From Actinomycetes bacterium (lineage in GTDB: Bacteria > Actinomycetota > Acidimicrobiia > Acidimicrobiales > RAAP-2): a DNA stretch of 12,472 nt. Below, piece after piece: positions 1-4,992 of this stretch. The stretch spans positions 1 to 12,472 of the forward strand of contig JAJZMN010000143.1 of NCBI GenBank assembly GCA_021850345.1, written 5' to 3'. Positions within the stretch are counted from its first letter, which is position 1. Each line of letters opens with the position of its first letter. A program made the translations under genes and the position numbers. The notes beneath the pieces are model-generated. The model was not told the DNA's origin. It saw only the letters and a list, made by a program, of their open reading frames with translations, and ran no database searches.

Positions 1-1
1 G

Positions 2-166
2 CTCAACGACAGGGGCGCCCTGCGGCATGCCCACATCTTGCGCCACCTTGTGGACGCGGTGCCCGGGCGCGTGGTGGCACGCCGGCGTGCGCCGACGGCG
101 AGGCTGCGTCGCGAGCCGGTGCGTGCACCGTCCGGCCGCCTTCTGGTCGCGTCCGGATGGAGTTGA
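2..166 (+). CDS. 3' end of an unidentified protein (5' truncated by window edge)
   Basis: The frame starting at base 2 is open to a TGA at 164-166 and gives 54 residues, beginning LNDRGALRHAHILRHLVDAV and ending RLLVASGWS. Third codon positions are almost all G or C, as expected for a real gene in this GC-rich DNA, while the other two forward frames give Cys/Trp-heavy peptides that look non-coding. The start lies outside the window. The tail is rich in Arg, Ala and Val, with no recognisable motif or membrane segment, so I assign no function. Its stop codon lies inside the TTGACA box next to a palindrome. The next gene on the same strand starts 103 bases later, so it is probably not in the same operon. 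The main alternative is that this is non-coding upstream sequence. Confidence 0.5.
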   Translation, partial: LNDRGALRHAHILRHLVDAVPGRVVARRRAPTARLRREPVRAPSGRLLVASGWS

Positions 167-182
167 CATAATGTACATTATG
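163..182. promoter_or_regulatory. AT-rich 16-bp perfect palindrome overlapping a TTGACA box
   Basis: CATAATGTACATTATG at 167-182 equals its own reverse complement. It overlaps TTGACA at 163-168, a consensus -35 hexamer. It is strikingly AT-rich in a very GC-rich region and lies between a stop codon (164-166) and the exported isomerase gene starting at 270. No good -10 lies 16-18 nt after the TTGACA; TAATGT and TACATT inside the palindrome could themselves be -10 boxes. The natural reading is an operator for a dimeric repressor, or a promoter covered by one. The regulator is unknown. Confidence 0.5.
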
Positions 183-255
183 GGCGGTTTGTAGATAGCG
201 GCGTGGCCCTCCGATCCGCCACCGCTGCCGCGGCCCTGTGCCCGGGCGGGACCGA

Positions 256-261
256 TAACGT
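256..261 (+). promoter_or_regulatory. Candidate -10 box (TAACGT) for a leaderless FKBP transcript
   Basis: TAACGT fits the actinobacterial TANNNT -10 pattern. Eight nt separate it from the ATG at 270, which would put the transcription start at or next to the start codon. No Shine-Dalgarno sequence precedes that ATG, which agrees with a leaderless message. No convincing -35 hexamer is visible. Confidence 0.45.
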
Positions 262-269
262 CGGCAGCC

Positions 270-944
270 ATGTCTGGACGCGAAGCGAACTGGTTCCGTG
301 GTGCCCTCGCTGTCGCCGGGGCGCTGTCCGTCGGCGCCGCCGGTGTAGTTGGCGTGGAGGGAGGAGCAGCCGGCGCGGCCGTGGTGCACCACCGCTCCCC
401 TGGTGGTGGCGTGCTGATCGCAGCTCACAAGACCAGGTCGGCCACGTCGCACGGGGGAAAGTCGCGCAAGGCGCCGCGCACGGCGCCCCCCAAGGCGCGC
501 GGCACGAAGCACCACGGCAGGAAGACCAGCCGCAACGATCGCCGAGGCGCCCTGCCGGCGATCGTGCACGCCAAGGACCTGTCGGCGGAACCGATCGTGC
601 ACGCCGACAAGCACAAGCCGCCGTCGAAGCTGCTCGTGAAGAACCTGGTGGTCGGGACCGGGGCGACCGCGACGCGCACGAGCACCGTGAAGGTCAAGTA
701 CGTGGGGGCCGACTACACGAACGGCAAGGACTTCACAGCGACCACCTGGCAGCACGGGCAGTCGACGAGCTTCTCGCTCGACCAGGTCATTCCAGGGTTC
801 TCACAGGGCATCACCGGCATGCGGGTCGGGGGACGACGTGAGATCGTGATCCCGCCCAAGCTCGGTTACGGCAACTCGGCGCAGGGGCCGATCAAGGCGA
901 ACGAGACCCTCGTGTTCGTCGTCGATCTCCAGGGCGTCAGCTGA
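270..944 (+). CDS. Exported FKBP-type peptidyl-prolyl cis-trans isomerase
   Basis: FKBP-type isomerases catalyse cis-trans isomerisation of Xaa-Pro bonds and help proteins fold. This 224-residue protein has three parts. Residues 1-37 look like a Sec signal peptide: Arg at 4 and 10, a hydrophobic Ala/Val/Gly core at about 11-29, and a likely cleavage near AAGA/A. Residues 38-118 form a basic, Lys/Arg/His-rich linker that is probably disordered. Residues 121-224 are one FKBP domain, with VIPGFSQGITGMRVGGRREI at 173-192, IPPKLGYGN at 194-202 and a closing LVFVVDLQGV strand. The usual FDSS segment reads FTAT (155-158), so the conserved Asp of the FKBP pocket is Thr, and the usual VI-x-GW Trp is Phe177. 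The fold call is firm; enzyme activity is less certain. It probably acts outside the membrane. The ATG at 270 is supported by the signal peptide and by the -10 box 8 nt upstream. A hairpin follows 14 nt after the stop. Confidence 0.9.
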   Translation: MSGREANWFRGALAVAGALSVGAAGVVGVEGGAAGAAVVHHRSPGGGVLIAAHKTRSATSHGGKSRKAPRTAPPKARGTKHHGRKTSRNDRRGALPAIVHAKDLSAEPIVHADKHKPPSKLLVKNLVVGTGATATRTSTVKVKYVGADYTNGKDFTATTWQHGQSTSFSLDQVIPGFSQGITGMRVGGRREIVIPPKLGYGNSAQGPIKANETLVFVVDLQGVS

Positions 945-958
945 GGGTGCTGGCCTGG

Positions 959-985
959 CGCGGCGCCCGGCGCGATCGCGCCGCG
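959..985 (+). terminator. GC-rich hairpin after the FKBP gene
   Basis: CGCGGCGC (959-966) pairs perfectly with GCGCCGCG (978-985) around an 11-nt loop. An overlapping 16-bp palindrome, CGGCGCGATCGCGCCG, lies at 968-983 and gives an alternative fold. It starts 14 nt after the isomerase stop, a typical terminator position. There is no T-tract, so it would be one of the U-tract-less hairpins proposed in actinobacteria, or only an mRNA 3' stabiliser. Confidence 0.42.
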
Positions 986-1059
986 TCTCGAGGCCGAGGT
1001 GCACTGCCGTGCAGGACAGGGAAAGATGTCGGTGTGCCGACGCCCGACGACCACGAGAG

Positions 1060-1572
1060 ATGCCTGTGAACGAGACCGAGACGGTGATCGACGTCGTCGT
1101 GGAGATCCCGGCAGGGAGCCGGAACAAGTACGAGTACGACCACGAGCGTCACGTGATCCGGCTGGACCGTCGGCTCACCACGGCGACCGCCTATCCGGCG
1201 GACTACGGGTTCGTGCCCGACACCCTCGCGCTCGACGGTGACCCGCTCGACGCGCTCGTCATCCTCGACGACCCGACCTTCCCTGGCTGCGTGGTCCGTG
1301 CTCGGGTGATCGGGCTCTTCCGGATGCAGGACGAGGCGGGACCGGACGCCAAGTTGATCACGGTGCTGGAACACGACCCGATGCGTGAGGGCACCAAGGA
1401 TGTGTCGGACCTGCCGGTGCAGCTTCTCGACGAGATCGAGCACTTTTTCAGCGTCTACAAGGCACTCGAGCCGGGCAAGCGCACGCAGACCAAGGGGTTC
1501 GAGGGTCTCGAGGGTGCTCTCGAGGAGCTGCGGGCGTCGCGCGCGCGCTACGCCGGCCCGCACGGTGGTTGA
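1060..1572 (+). CDS. ppa: Inorganic pyrophosphatase (family I, soluble)
   Basis: Hydrolyses pyrophosphate to two phosphates in the cytosol, pulling biosynthetic reactions such as nucleic-acid synthesis and aminoacyl-tRNA charging forward. From the ATG at 1060 it is 170 residues, normal for the short bacterial family I enzyme. The family signature is DGDPLD at 59-64. Residues matching the E. coli active site are present: Glu15, Lys23, Arg37, Tyr49, Asp59, Asp64, Asp91, Asp96, Lys98 and the pair Tyr133-Lys134. The enzyme is therefore expected to be active and Mg-dependent. Start choice: the purine stretch GAGAG at 1055-1059 abuts the ATG at 1060 but sits 6 nt before an in-frame GTG at 1066, so the true start may be that GTG (168 residues). 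A longer in-frame GTG at 1009 is unlikely, because it adds a Cys/Arg-rich stretch the family lacks. A hairpin follows at 1576. Confidence 0.97.
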   Translation: MPVNETETVIDVVVEIPAGSRNKYEYDHERHVIRLDRRLTTATAYPADYGFVPDTLALDGDPLDALVILDDPTFPGCVVRARVIGLFRMQDEAGPDAKLITVLEHDPMREGTKDVSDLPVQLLDEIEHFFSVYKALEPGKRTQTKGFEGLEGALEELRASRARYAGPHGG

Positions 1573-1575
1573 GCA

Positions 1576-1591
1576 CCCCGTCTGGATGGGG
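1576..1591 (+). terminator. Small hairpin just after the ppa stop
   Basis: CCCCGT (1576-1581) pairs with ATGGGG (1586-1591), with one G-U pair in RNA and a CTGG tetraloop. It begins 4 nt after the ppa stop. The following sequence is only weakly T-rich (gttgttgc at 1602-1609), so termination is plausible but not proven. Confidence 0.35.
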
Positions 1592-1665
1592 CTGGCGAGG
1601 GCGTTGTTGCATCGGGCGTGTACGTGCGATCCGCGCCCGTGAACCCGGTGCTCTCCGTGAAGCGA

Positions 1666-1671
1666 TAGCGT
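1666..1671 (+). promoter_or_regulatory. Candidate -10 box (TAGCGT) for a leaderless transcript
   Basis: TAGCGT fits TANNNT and lies 9 nt upstream of the ATG at 1681, the spacing expected if transcription begins at the start codon. No Shine-Dalgarno sequence precedes the ATG. No clear -35 was found. Confidence 0.45.
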
Positions 1672-1680
1672 GACCGCCGC

Positions 1681-3042
1681 ATGTCTCGCCGTATCGACAT
1701 AGAGCTCACCAGCCGTACCTCGGACGGCGCGTACACCTGGCGCGCCGCGGGAGCGAAGCAGCCGCGGGGCACCGTCGCTGCAGAGATGGTGCCGGGGGGC
1801 GCGTCCGTGGGCGACATCGTGCGCGCGGAGCTGGAGTCGGGCCTCGAGGGTTTCGAGGTGGTCTCGGTGCTGCCACGCCAGGAGAAGCACACAGATCAGC
1901 CCGTCAATCGCATCGAGGTGCTCGGAGCCCCTCGTCGAGGGCCCGATGTGGTGGTGAGCTACGCGGGAGGGCCACGACGCCGCCGAGACACAGAGCGCGC
2001 CGGTGGCCGTGACGCGCGCCGGGGTGGCCCGGGTCGAGACGTCGGCAACCGCAGGCCAGGCGCCCGCCGGGGCCAGGAGGGCGAGATGACTGCGGGGCGG
2101 GCCCGCCCCGAGCGCCGCAGGGAGGTGCGTCGCGGCGGCGAGGCGGCACAGACCGACGGTGCGACGCCACCGCGCGGCGCGCGCCGGGAGCAGCCCGCGC
2201 GCCGCGACGAGGGACGTGCCGGAGCTGGCCCGCTCAGGCGAGAACGTCGACCTGCAGTCGTCGCCACCCACCGCAACGCGATGCTCGCCACGCTCGGACC
2301 ACAAGAGCTGCCCATTGCCGAGCAGCTTCTTCGTGGCGGCATTCCTGCGGTGCGCCAGGCGCTGGCGGAACAGGCCGCCAAACAGCCGGGCGGCCCTGCG
2401 ACACAGGCGAACAGCGACACGGTGCTCTCGATCGCTGAGCAGCTGCTGGCACGGGTGAACCTTGCCACCTGGAAGGACCGGGCAACCTCGGCGCAGGCGG
2501 CGGGAAAGGAGCTGCGGCTGCGCGAGCTGCGCGCCGTGGTCACGTCCTCACGCACGGTGACCCTCGACGACGAGGCGCGTGCCATGGCGCGGTCGCTCCA
2601 CGAGCTGCTCGAGCAGCGCTTGCAGGCGTTGCGGGACGAGTGGGTGACGCGCATGAACGCCGCGCTCGACGCCGGACGAGTGCTCGATGCGATGCGGGTG
2701 GCCGCCCGCCCGCCCGAGCCTGCGACGCGGCTGCCTGCCGAGCTTGCGGTGCGGCTTTCGGACGCCGCCGGTGCCGCGATGTCGGCGGAGTCGCCCCCTG
2801 CGCAGTGGATGGCGCTGCTCGAGGCTGTCGTGGCGTCACCGGTACGGCGCAACGTCAAACCGGCGGGCATTCCCGACGATCGTCACGCCAAGGACGCGGC
2901 ACTACGCGCCGCCGGGTCGGTGCCCGAGCTCGCCAAGCTGCTCGGCATCCGCATCCCCCCTCCCCCGCCGCCACGGCGTCCGGTGCCAGGCGCCGGCCGT
3001 GTCATGGCAGTGCGCGGTGGAGGACCAGCAAGCGGGCGCTGA
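1681..3042 (+). CDS. Unidentified protein: small N-terminal domain, Arg/Gly-rich linker, helical C-terminus
   Basis: I do not recognise this 453-residue protein. Residues 1-66 alternate hydrophobic and polar positions like a small beta-rich domain, with RGTVAAEMVP at 29-38 and VGDIVRAELESGLEGFEVVS at 43-62. That pattern resembles small barrel folds that bind nucleic acid, but I cannot name a family. Residues 97-190 form an Arg/Gly-rich, low-complexity and surely disordered linker containing RRGG twice (113-116 and 150-153). Residues 197-423 are Ala/Leu/Arg-rich helices, including an acidic-basic heptad-like stretch at 298-335 (SLHELLEQRLQALRDEWVTR). The tail holds six prolines in a row (426-431). 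There is no signal peptide or membrane segment, so it should be cytosolic. RNA binding is a guess from the linker composition. The ATG at 1681 is preceded 9 nt upstream by a -10-like box. Its last 41 nt overlap the convergent acetyltransferase gene. Confidence 0.85.
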   Translation: MSRRIDIELTSRTSDGAYTWRAAGAKQPRGTVAAEMVPGGASVGDIVRAELESGLEGFEVVSVLPRQEKHTDQPVNRIEVLGAPRRGPDVVVSYAGGPRRRRDTERAGGRDARRGGPGRDVGNRRPGARRGQEGEMTAGRARPERRREVRRGGEAAQTDGATPPRGARREQPARRDEGRAGAGPLRRERRPAVVATHRNAMLATLGPQELPIAEQLLRGGIPAVRQALAEQAAKQPGGPATQANSDTVLSIAEQLLARVNLATWKDRATSAQAAGKELRLRELRAVVTSSRTVTLDDEARAMARSLHELLEQRLQALRDEWVTRMNAALDAGRVLDAMRVAARPPEPATRLPAELAVRLSDAAGAAMSAESPPAQWMALLEAVVASPVRRNVKPAGIPDDRHAKDAALRAAGSVPELAKLLGIRIPPPPPPRRPVPGAGRVMAVRGGGPASGR

Positions 3043-3490
3043 GCCCGAACGACTCGAAGAGCTGCTTGCTCTCCCGGTCACCCGGCAGCGCGGGCGCATC
3101 GACGCCGTGGCATCCCTCGGCGGCAAACCAATCGAGGAGCGACTGGGCCATGGCAGTGCCCACGCCCACGCCGCGTGCGTCGGGCTCGACGTAGACGACG
3201 TCGACGACACCGATCTTGGCGTTCCCACCCCGCACGTAGTGGCCGGCAGCAACGCCGACGACCTCGTCGTCGACGGTCCCGACGAGGACGTGATGGATCG
3301 TGTCGCTCCTCCACGATGCCACCAAGGCACCTGCATCGGGTTCGTGAGGTCCTGAGCGGCCGGGCTCGCCGGCCAGCGCCGCCAGCGCCGCCGGTCCCCC
3401 GCGCAGCGCTCGTGCCGCGTCGAATGCCTGGCGCAGCAGTGCGACGCACTGCGGTCGGTCGGCGTCGCGGAACGGTCGAGCCCCTTCCAC
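3002..3490 (-). CDS. GNAT-family N-acetyltransferase
   Basis: A 162-residue single-domain Gcn5-related acetyltransferase, the usual size for the family. The acetyl-CoA binding motif A is clear: strand VVDVVYVEP (95-103) followed by RGVGVGTAM at 106-114, matching the R/Q-x-x-G-x-G/A loop. A motif B-like end, DRESKQLFESFGL at 138-150, matches the usual helix and 'GF' turn. The substrate cannot be read from the sequence; small-molecule or protein N-acetylation are both possible. The start is a GTG at 3490, only 6 nt after the stop of the upstream gene at 3497 and without a visible Shine-Dalgarno sequence, so it is probably translated by coupling as the last gene of the zinc-ribbon unit. It converges on, and overlaps, the 453-residue gene, so the two messages are antisense to each other at their ends. 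Confidence 0.9.
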   Translation of the reverse strand: MEGARPFRDADRPQCVALLRQAFDAARALRGGPAALAALAGEPGRSGPHEPDAGALVASWRSDTIHHVLVGTVDDEVVGVAAGHYVRGGNAKIGVVDVVYVEPDARGVGVGTAMAQSLLDWFAAEGCHGVDAPALPGDRESKQLFESFGLSARLLVLHRALP

Positions 3491-3496
3491 GGGGTG

Positions 3497-4132
3497 TCAG
3501 GGTGCCGGCGGGGCGCCGGGGGGTGGTGTGTCGAGGAGCTGTTCGGCGCGGTGCAGGATGGTCCTGCGCGCTCGGGTGGCGCGCTCGTGGCGGACGATCG
3601 CATGCAGCTCGCGCGCATCGAGCCCGTCGAGACGGCGGACGACCTGGGAAGCGGAGAGCGCGTCGTAGTCGGGAATGGCGCGGTCGACTTCTGGGTCGCG
3701 CCCCGGTGCACGGGGAGCGGTCGTCCGCTGCATCGGTGGTGACGGGGGCCGTGACCGAGCACGGGAGCCACGAGCAGGTGCCGTCGGCGACGTCTCCGTC
3801 GAGGTCTCACCGCGCGGCGGGACCGGTCGGGGCGCGCTCGGTCGGGGCGCGCTCGGTCGGGGCGCGCTCGGTCGGGGCGCGGCCGAGGCGAAGAATGCCT
3901 CGGCGTCCCGCCTCAAGCGGCGGAGCCCGAAGTCGACGGCGAAGCGGCCGATCACGTGTGCGTTGCGCAGCTGCTGGTCGACCCGGGTCCTTCCCTTCTC
4001 GGTCATCTCGTCCATGTCGTCGAGCGCGGTGGCCACCACTCCGGCTGGGAGGTAGACGAAGAGGTCGAGCGCCCAGTCTGCGAGCGAGCGGTCGCCCCCC
4101 GATGGTCGGACGGGAGGCTCAGACGCAGTCAC
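3497..4132 (-). CDS. Conserved actinobacterial hypothetical protein with PRPSA repeats
   Basis: A 211-residue protein with two conserved-looking ends and a variable middle. The N-terminal part (about 17-78) is helical, with ADWALDLFVYLPAGVVATAL at 18-37 and then a charged helix. It resembles the N-terminus of proteins annotated in actinobacteria as lipid-droplet-associated, but that resemblance is from memory. Residues 86-103 are a Pro-rich repeat (PRPSA three times, then PRP) encoded by the 15-bp tandem repeat at 3826. The C-terminal part, IPDYDALSASQVVRRLDGL at 153-171 and then a charged helix ending RTILHRAEQLL, is a short motif I recall from many actinobacterial proteins (possibly DUF8129). 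No catalytic residues are evident. Its GTG start at 4132 lies inside the upstream zinc-ribbon gene (14-nt overlap), so translation is probably coupled. Function unknown. Confidence 0.8.
   Translation of the reverse strand: MTASEPPVRPSGGDRSLADWALDLFVYLPAGVVATALDDMDEMTEKGRTRVDQQLRNAHVIGRFAVDFGLRRLRRDAEAFFASAAPRPSAPRPSAPRPSAPRPVPPRGETSTETSPTAPARGSRARSRPPSPPMQRTTAPRAPGRDPEVDRAIPDYDALSASQVVRRLDGLDARELHAIVRHERATRARRTILHRAEQLLDTPPPGAPPAP
3826..3881. repeat. 15-bp tandem repeat, 3.7 copies, coding
   Basis: The unit GTCGGGGCGCGCTCG occurs at 3826-3840, 3841-3855 and 3856-3870, then 11 matching bases at 3871-3881. The full copies are identical. On the minus strand each encodes the pentapeptide PRPSA of the hypothetical protein's linker. 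Unit length is a multiple of three, so copy-number change keeps the frame. Confidence 0.9.
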
Positions 4133-4610
4133 GGCAGAGCATCAGCTTCTTGTCGGCCAGCTGGCTCGGGTGCTTCACGAGGAAACAGGACCGGCACACG
4201 AACTCGTCGGGCTGTTTCGGCAGCACCCGTTCCCCTCCCTCGCCGCGGTCCTCGACGTCGGTGGTCTCGTCGTCGTCCGGCTCGTCGTCGATGACGACGA
4301 GCCGTTCCTTCAAGATGACGTCGAGGCTCGCCTCCACGTCCTCCTCGTCCTCGTCCTCCTCGTCCTCCTCCTCGGTCTCTTCGGTACCGGCCCGCTCCAC
4401 GGTGTCCGTCGCAGGGCCCGCGCCGACGTCGTCGTCGTCATCGTCGTCGTCGAGTTCGTCGTCCCCGAGCGAATCGAGGTCGTCGTCGTCGAGGTCGTCG
4501 TCTCCGAGGTCGTCAGTGTCCGCGTCGTCGATCTCGAGCTCGTCGTCGAGGTCGTTGTCGAGGTCGTCGAGGTCGCCGGGGATCGTGACGTCGTCCAGGT
4601 CGTCGGGCAT
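4119..4610 (-). CDS. DUF4193-like zinc-ribbon protein with a long acidic N-terminus
   Basis: A 163-residue protein whose C-terminal part, PKQPDEFVCRSCFLVKHPSQ at 131-150 and then LCRDC at 158-162, matches the small actinobacterial DUF4193 family. The four cysteines (139, 142, 159, 162) form two CxxC knuckles expected to bind zinc. The family members I recall are about 100 residues. Here residues 1-125 are dominated by Asp and Glu, with a run of eight Asp near 54-61, interrupted by a conserved-looking ASLDVILKERLVVIDDEPDD segment at 94-113. The acidic part could mimic nucleic acid or hold cations; this is inference. The function of the family is unknown to me. The ATG at 4610 has a good ribosome site (AAAGG, 5 nt upstream) and a -35/-10 promoter, making this the first gene of a three-gene unit. 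Its stop overlaps the next gene by 14 nt. Confidence 0.85.
   Translation of the reverse strand: MPDDLDDVTIPGDLDDLDNDLDDELEIDDADTDDLGDDDLDDDDLDSLGDDELDDDDDDDDVGAGPATDTVERAGTEETEEEDEEDEDEEDVEASLDVILKERLVVIDDEPDDDETTDVEDRGEGGERVLPKQPDEFVCRSCFLVKHPSQLADKKLMLCRDCV
4428..4577. repeat. Imperfect GTC/GAC triplet tract encoding poly-Asp
   Basis: This stretch is built mainly of repeated GTC with interspersed GAG, TCC and ATC triplets. It is the coding sequence of the acidic N-terminus read on the minus strand. It is low-complexity DNA in which slippage in units of three is possible without loss of frame. Confidence 0.7.
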
Positions 4611-4615
4611 GGCCG

Positions 4616-4620
4616 CCTTT
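4616..4620 (-). promoter_or_regulatory. Ribosome binding site of the zinc-ribbon gene
   Basis: AAAGG on the minus strand, 5 nt before the ATG at 4610. It is one of the few clear Shine-Dalgarno sites in the window, and it fixes the start and marks a leadered message. Confidence 0.6.
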
Positions 4621-4640
4621 CGCTGCGAATGTGCCGCGGG

Positions 4641-4668
4641 AGCATAGACGGTGGACTTGGCGGGTCAA
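4641..4668 (-). promoter_or_regulatory. Sigma-70-type promoter of the zinc-ribbon / hypothetical / GNAT unit
   Basis: On the minus strand, TTGACC (4668-4663) is followed after 16 nt by TATGCT (4646-4641). The first matches five of six bases of the consensus -35 and the second fits TANNNT. The predicted start lies near 4634, giving a leader of about 24 nt that contains the AAAGG ribosome site. This is the best-formed promoter in the window. Confidence 0.65.
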
Positions 4669-4679
4669 GCCACGTCACG

Positions 4680-4711
4680 GCGGTGCGGCGCAGGTTCTTA
4701 GGAACCACCGC
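4680..4711. promoter_or_regulatory. Inverted repeat just upstream of the zinc-ribbon promoter
   Basis: GGTTC-TTAG-GAACC (4693-4706) is a perfect 5-bp inverted repeat with a 4-nt centre. Around it GCGGT (4680-4684) can pair with ACCGC (4707-4711), leaving an 8-nt bulge on one side. It lies 11 nt upstream of the -35 box, where an activator or repressor could bind. It could also be a fortuitous GC hairpin. Confidence 0.3.
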
Positions 4712-4740
4712 AGGCGGTCGGGCCCGGGAGCCTTTGGGGC

Positions 4741-4776
4741 CGTCTCGTCGACAAGACGATCCTTCCCGACGAGACG
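4741..4776 (-). terminator. 10-bp perfect inverted repeat downstream of the thyX-like gene
   Basis: CGTCTCGTCG (4741-4750) and CGACGAGACG (4767-4776) are exact reverse complements separated by 16 nt. It is the longest uninterrupted stem I found in the window. It lies in the gap after the tatB-tatC-helY-thyX-like run and before the next promoter, so it could end that long message. There is no T-tract and it sits 217 nt past the stop, so an operator role is an alternative. Confidence 0.4.
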
Positions 4777-4992
4777 TTCTCTACTCGACTCCCAGGGCCT
4801 CGCGCCGCCTCTCACAGCATCCCCCCCGCCGCGGCGCCGGGCCCTCGCCGGGGCCGCTTTGTCGGGGCGTCTGGGACTGGGAGCACCCTAGTCACGCCGG
4901 GGCACGCGCTCAAGAGGTGACGTGACCACCCTGGGCGGCCAACGCGCGTCGTGCCCGCCGGAGGTGGCGAGACGACAGGGTCGACGACGACG
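4777..4992. other. Intergenic stretch without a supported gene
   Basis: Together with 4611-4776 this makes a 382-bp gap between two minus-strand genes. This part is GC-rich with C-runs. It holds a weak inverted pair GTCACG (4891-4896) / CGTGAC (4921-4926) and a short GGCCC/GGGCC hairpin near 4840-4856. I see no tRNA-like fold, no convincing open frame with proper codon bias and no T-rich terminator. Confidence 0.5.

Noticed and set aside
3..755. Long open frame on the minus strand across the FKBP gene and its promoter region
   Set aside because: It is antisense to a clear FKBP domain, is Arg/Gly-rich low-complexity sequence and has no family motif; long antisense frames are expected in GC-rich DNA.
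972..979. GCGATCGC octamer resembling the cyanobacterial HIP1 repeat
   Set aside because: Noticed only here, inside a larger GC palindrome after the FKBP stop; chance occurrence in GC-rich DNA, and the gene content is actinobacterial.
937..2304. 455-codon open frame on the minus strand opposite ppa and the 453-residue gene
   Set aside because: It lies opposite an unmistakable pyrophosphatase and shows Arg/His/Leu-rich composition typical of a shadow frame.
3175..4647. 490-codon plus-strand frame with long poly-Ser runs
   Set aside because: The poly-Ser is the complement of the Asp-rich coding tract on the minus strand; the frame crosses three supported minus-strand genes.
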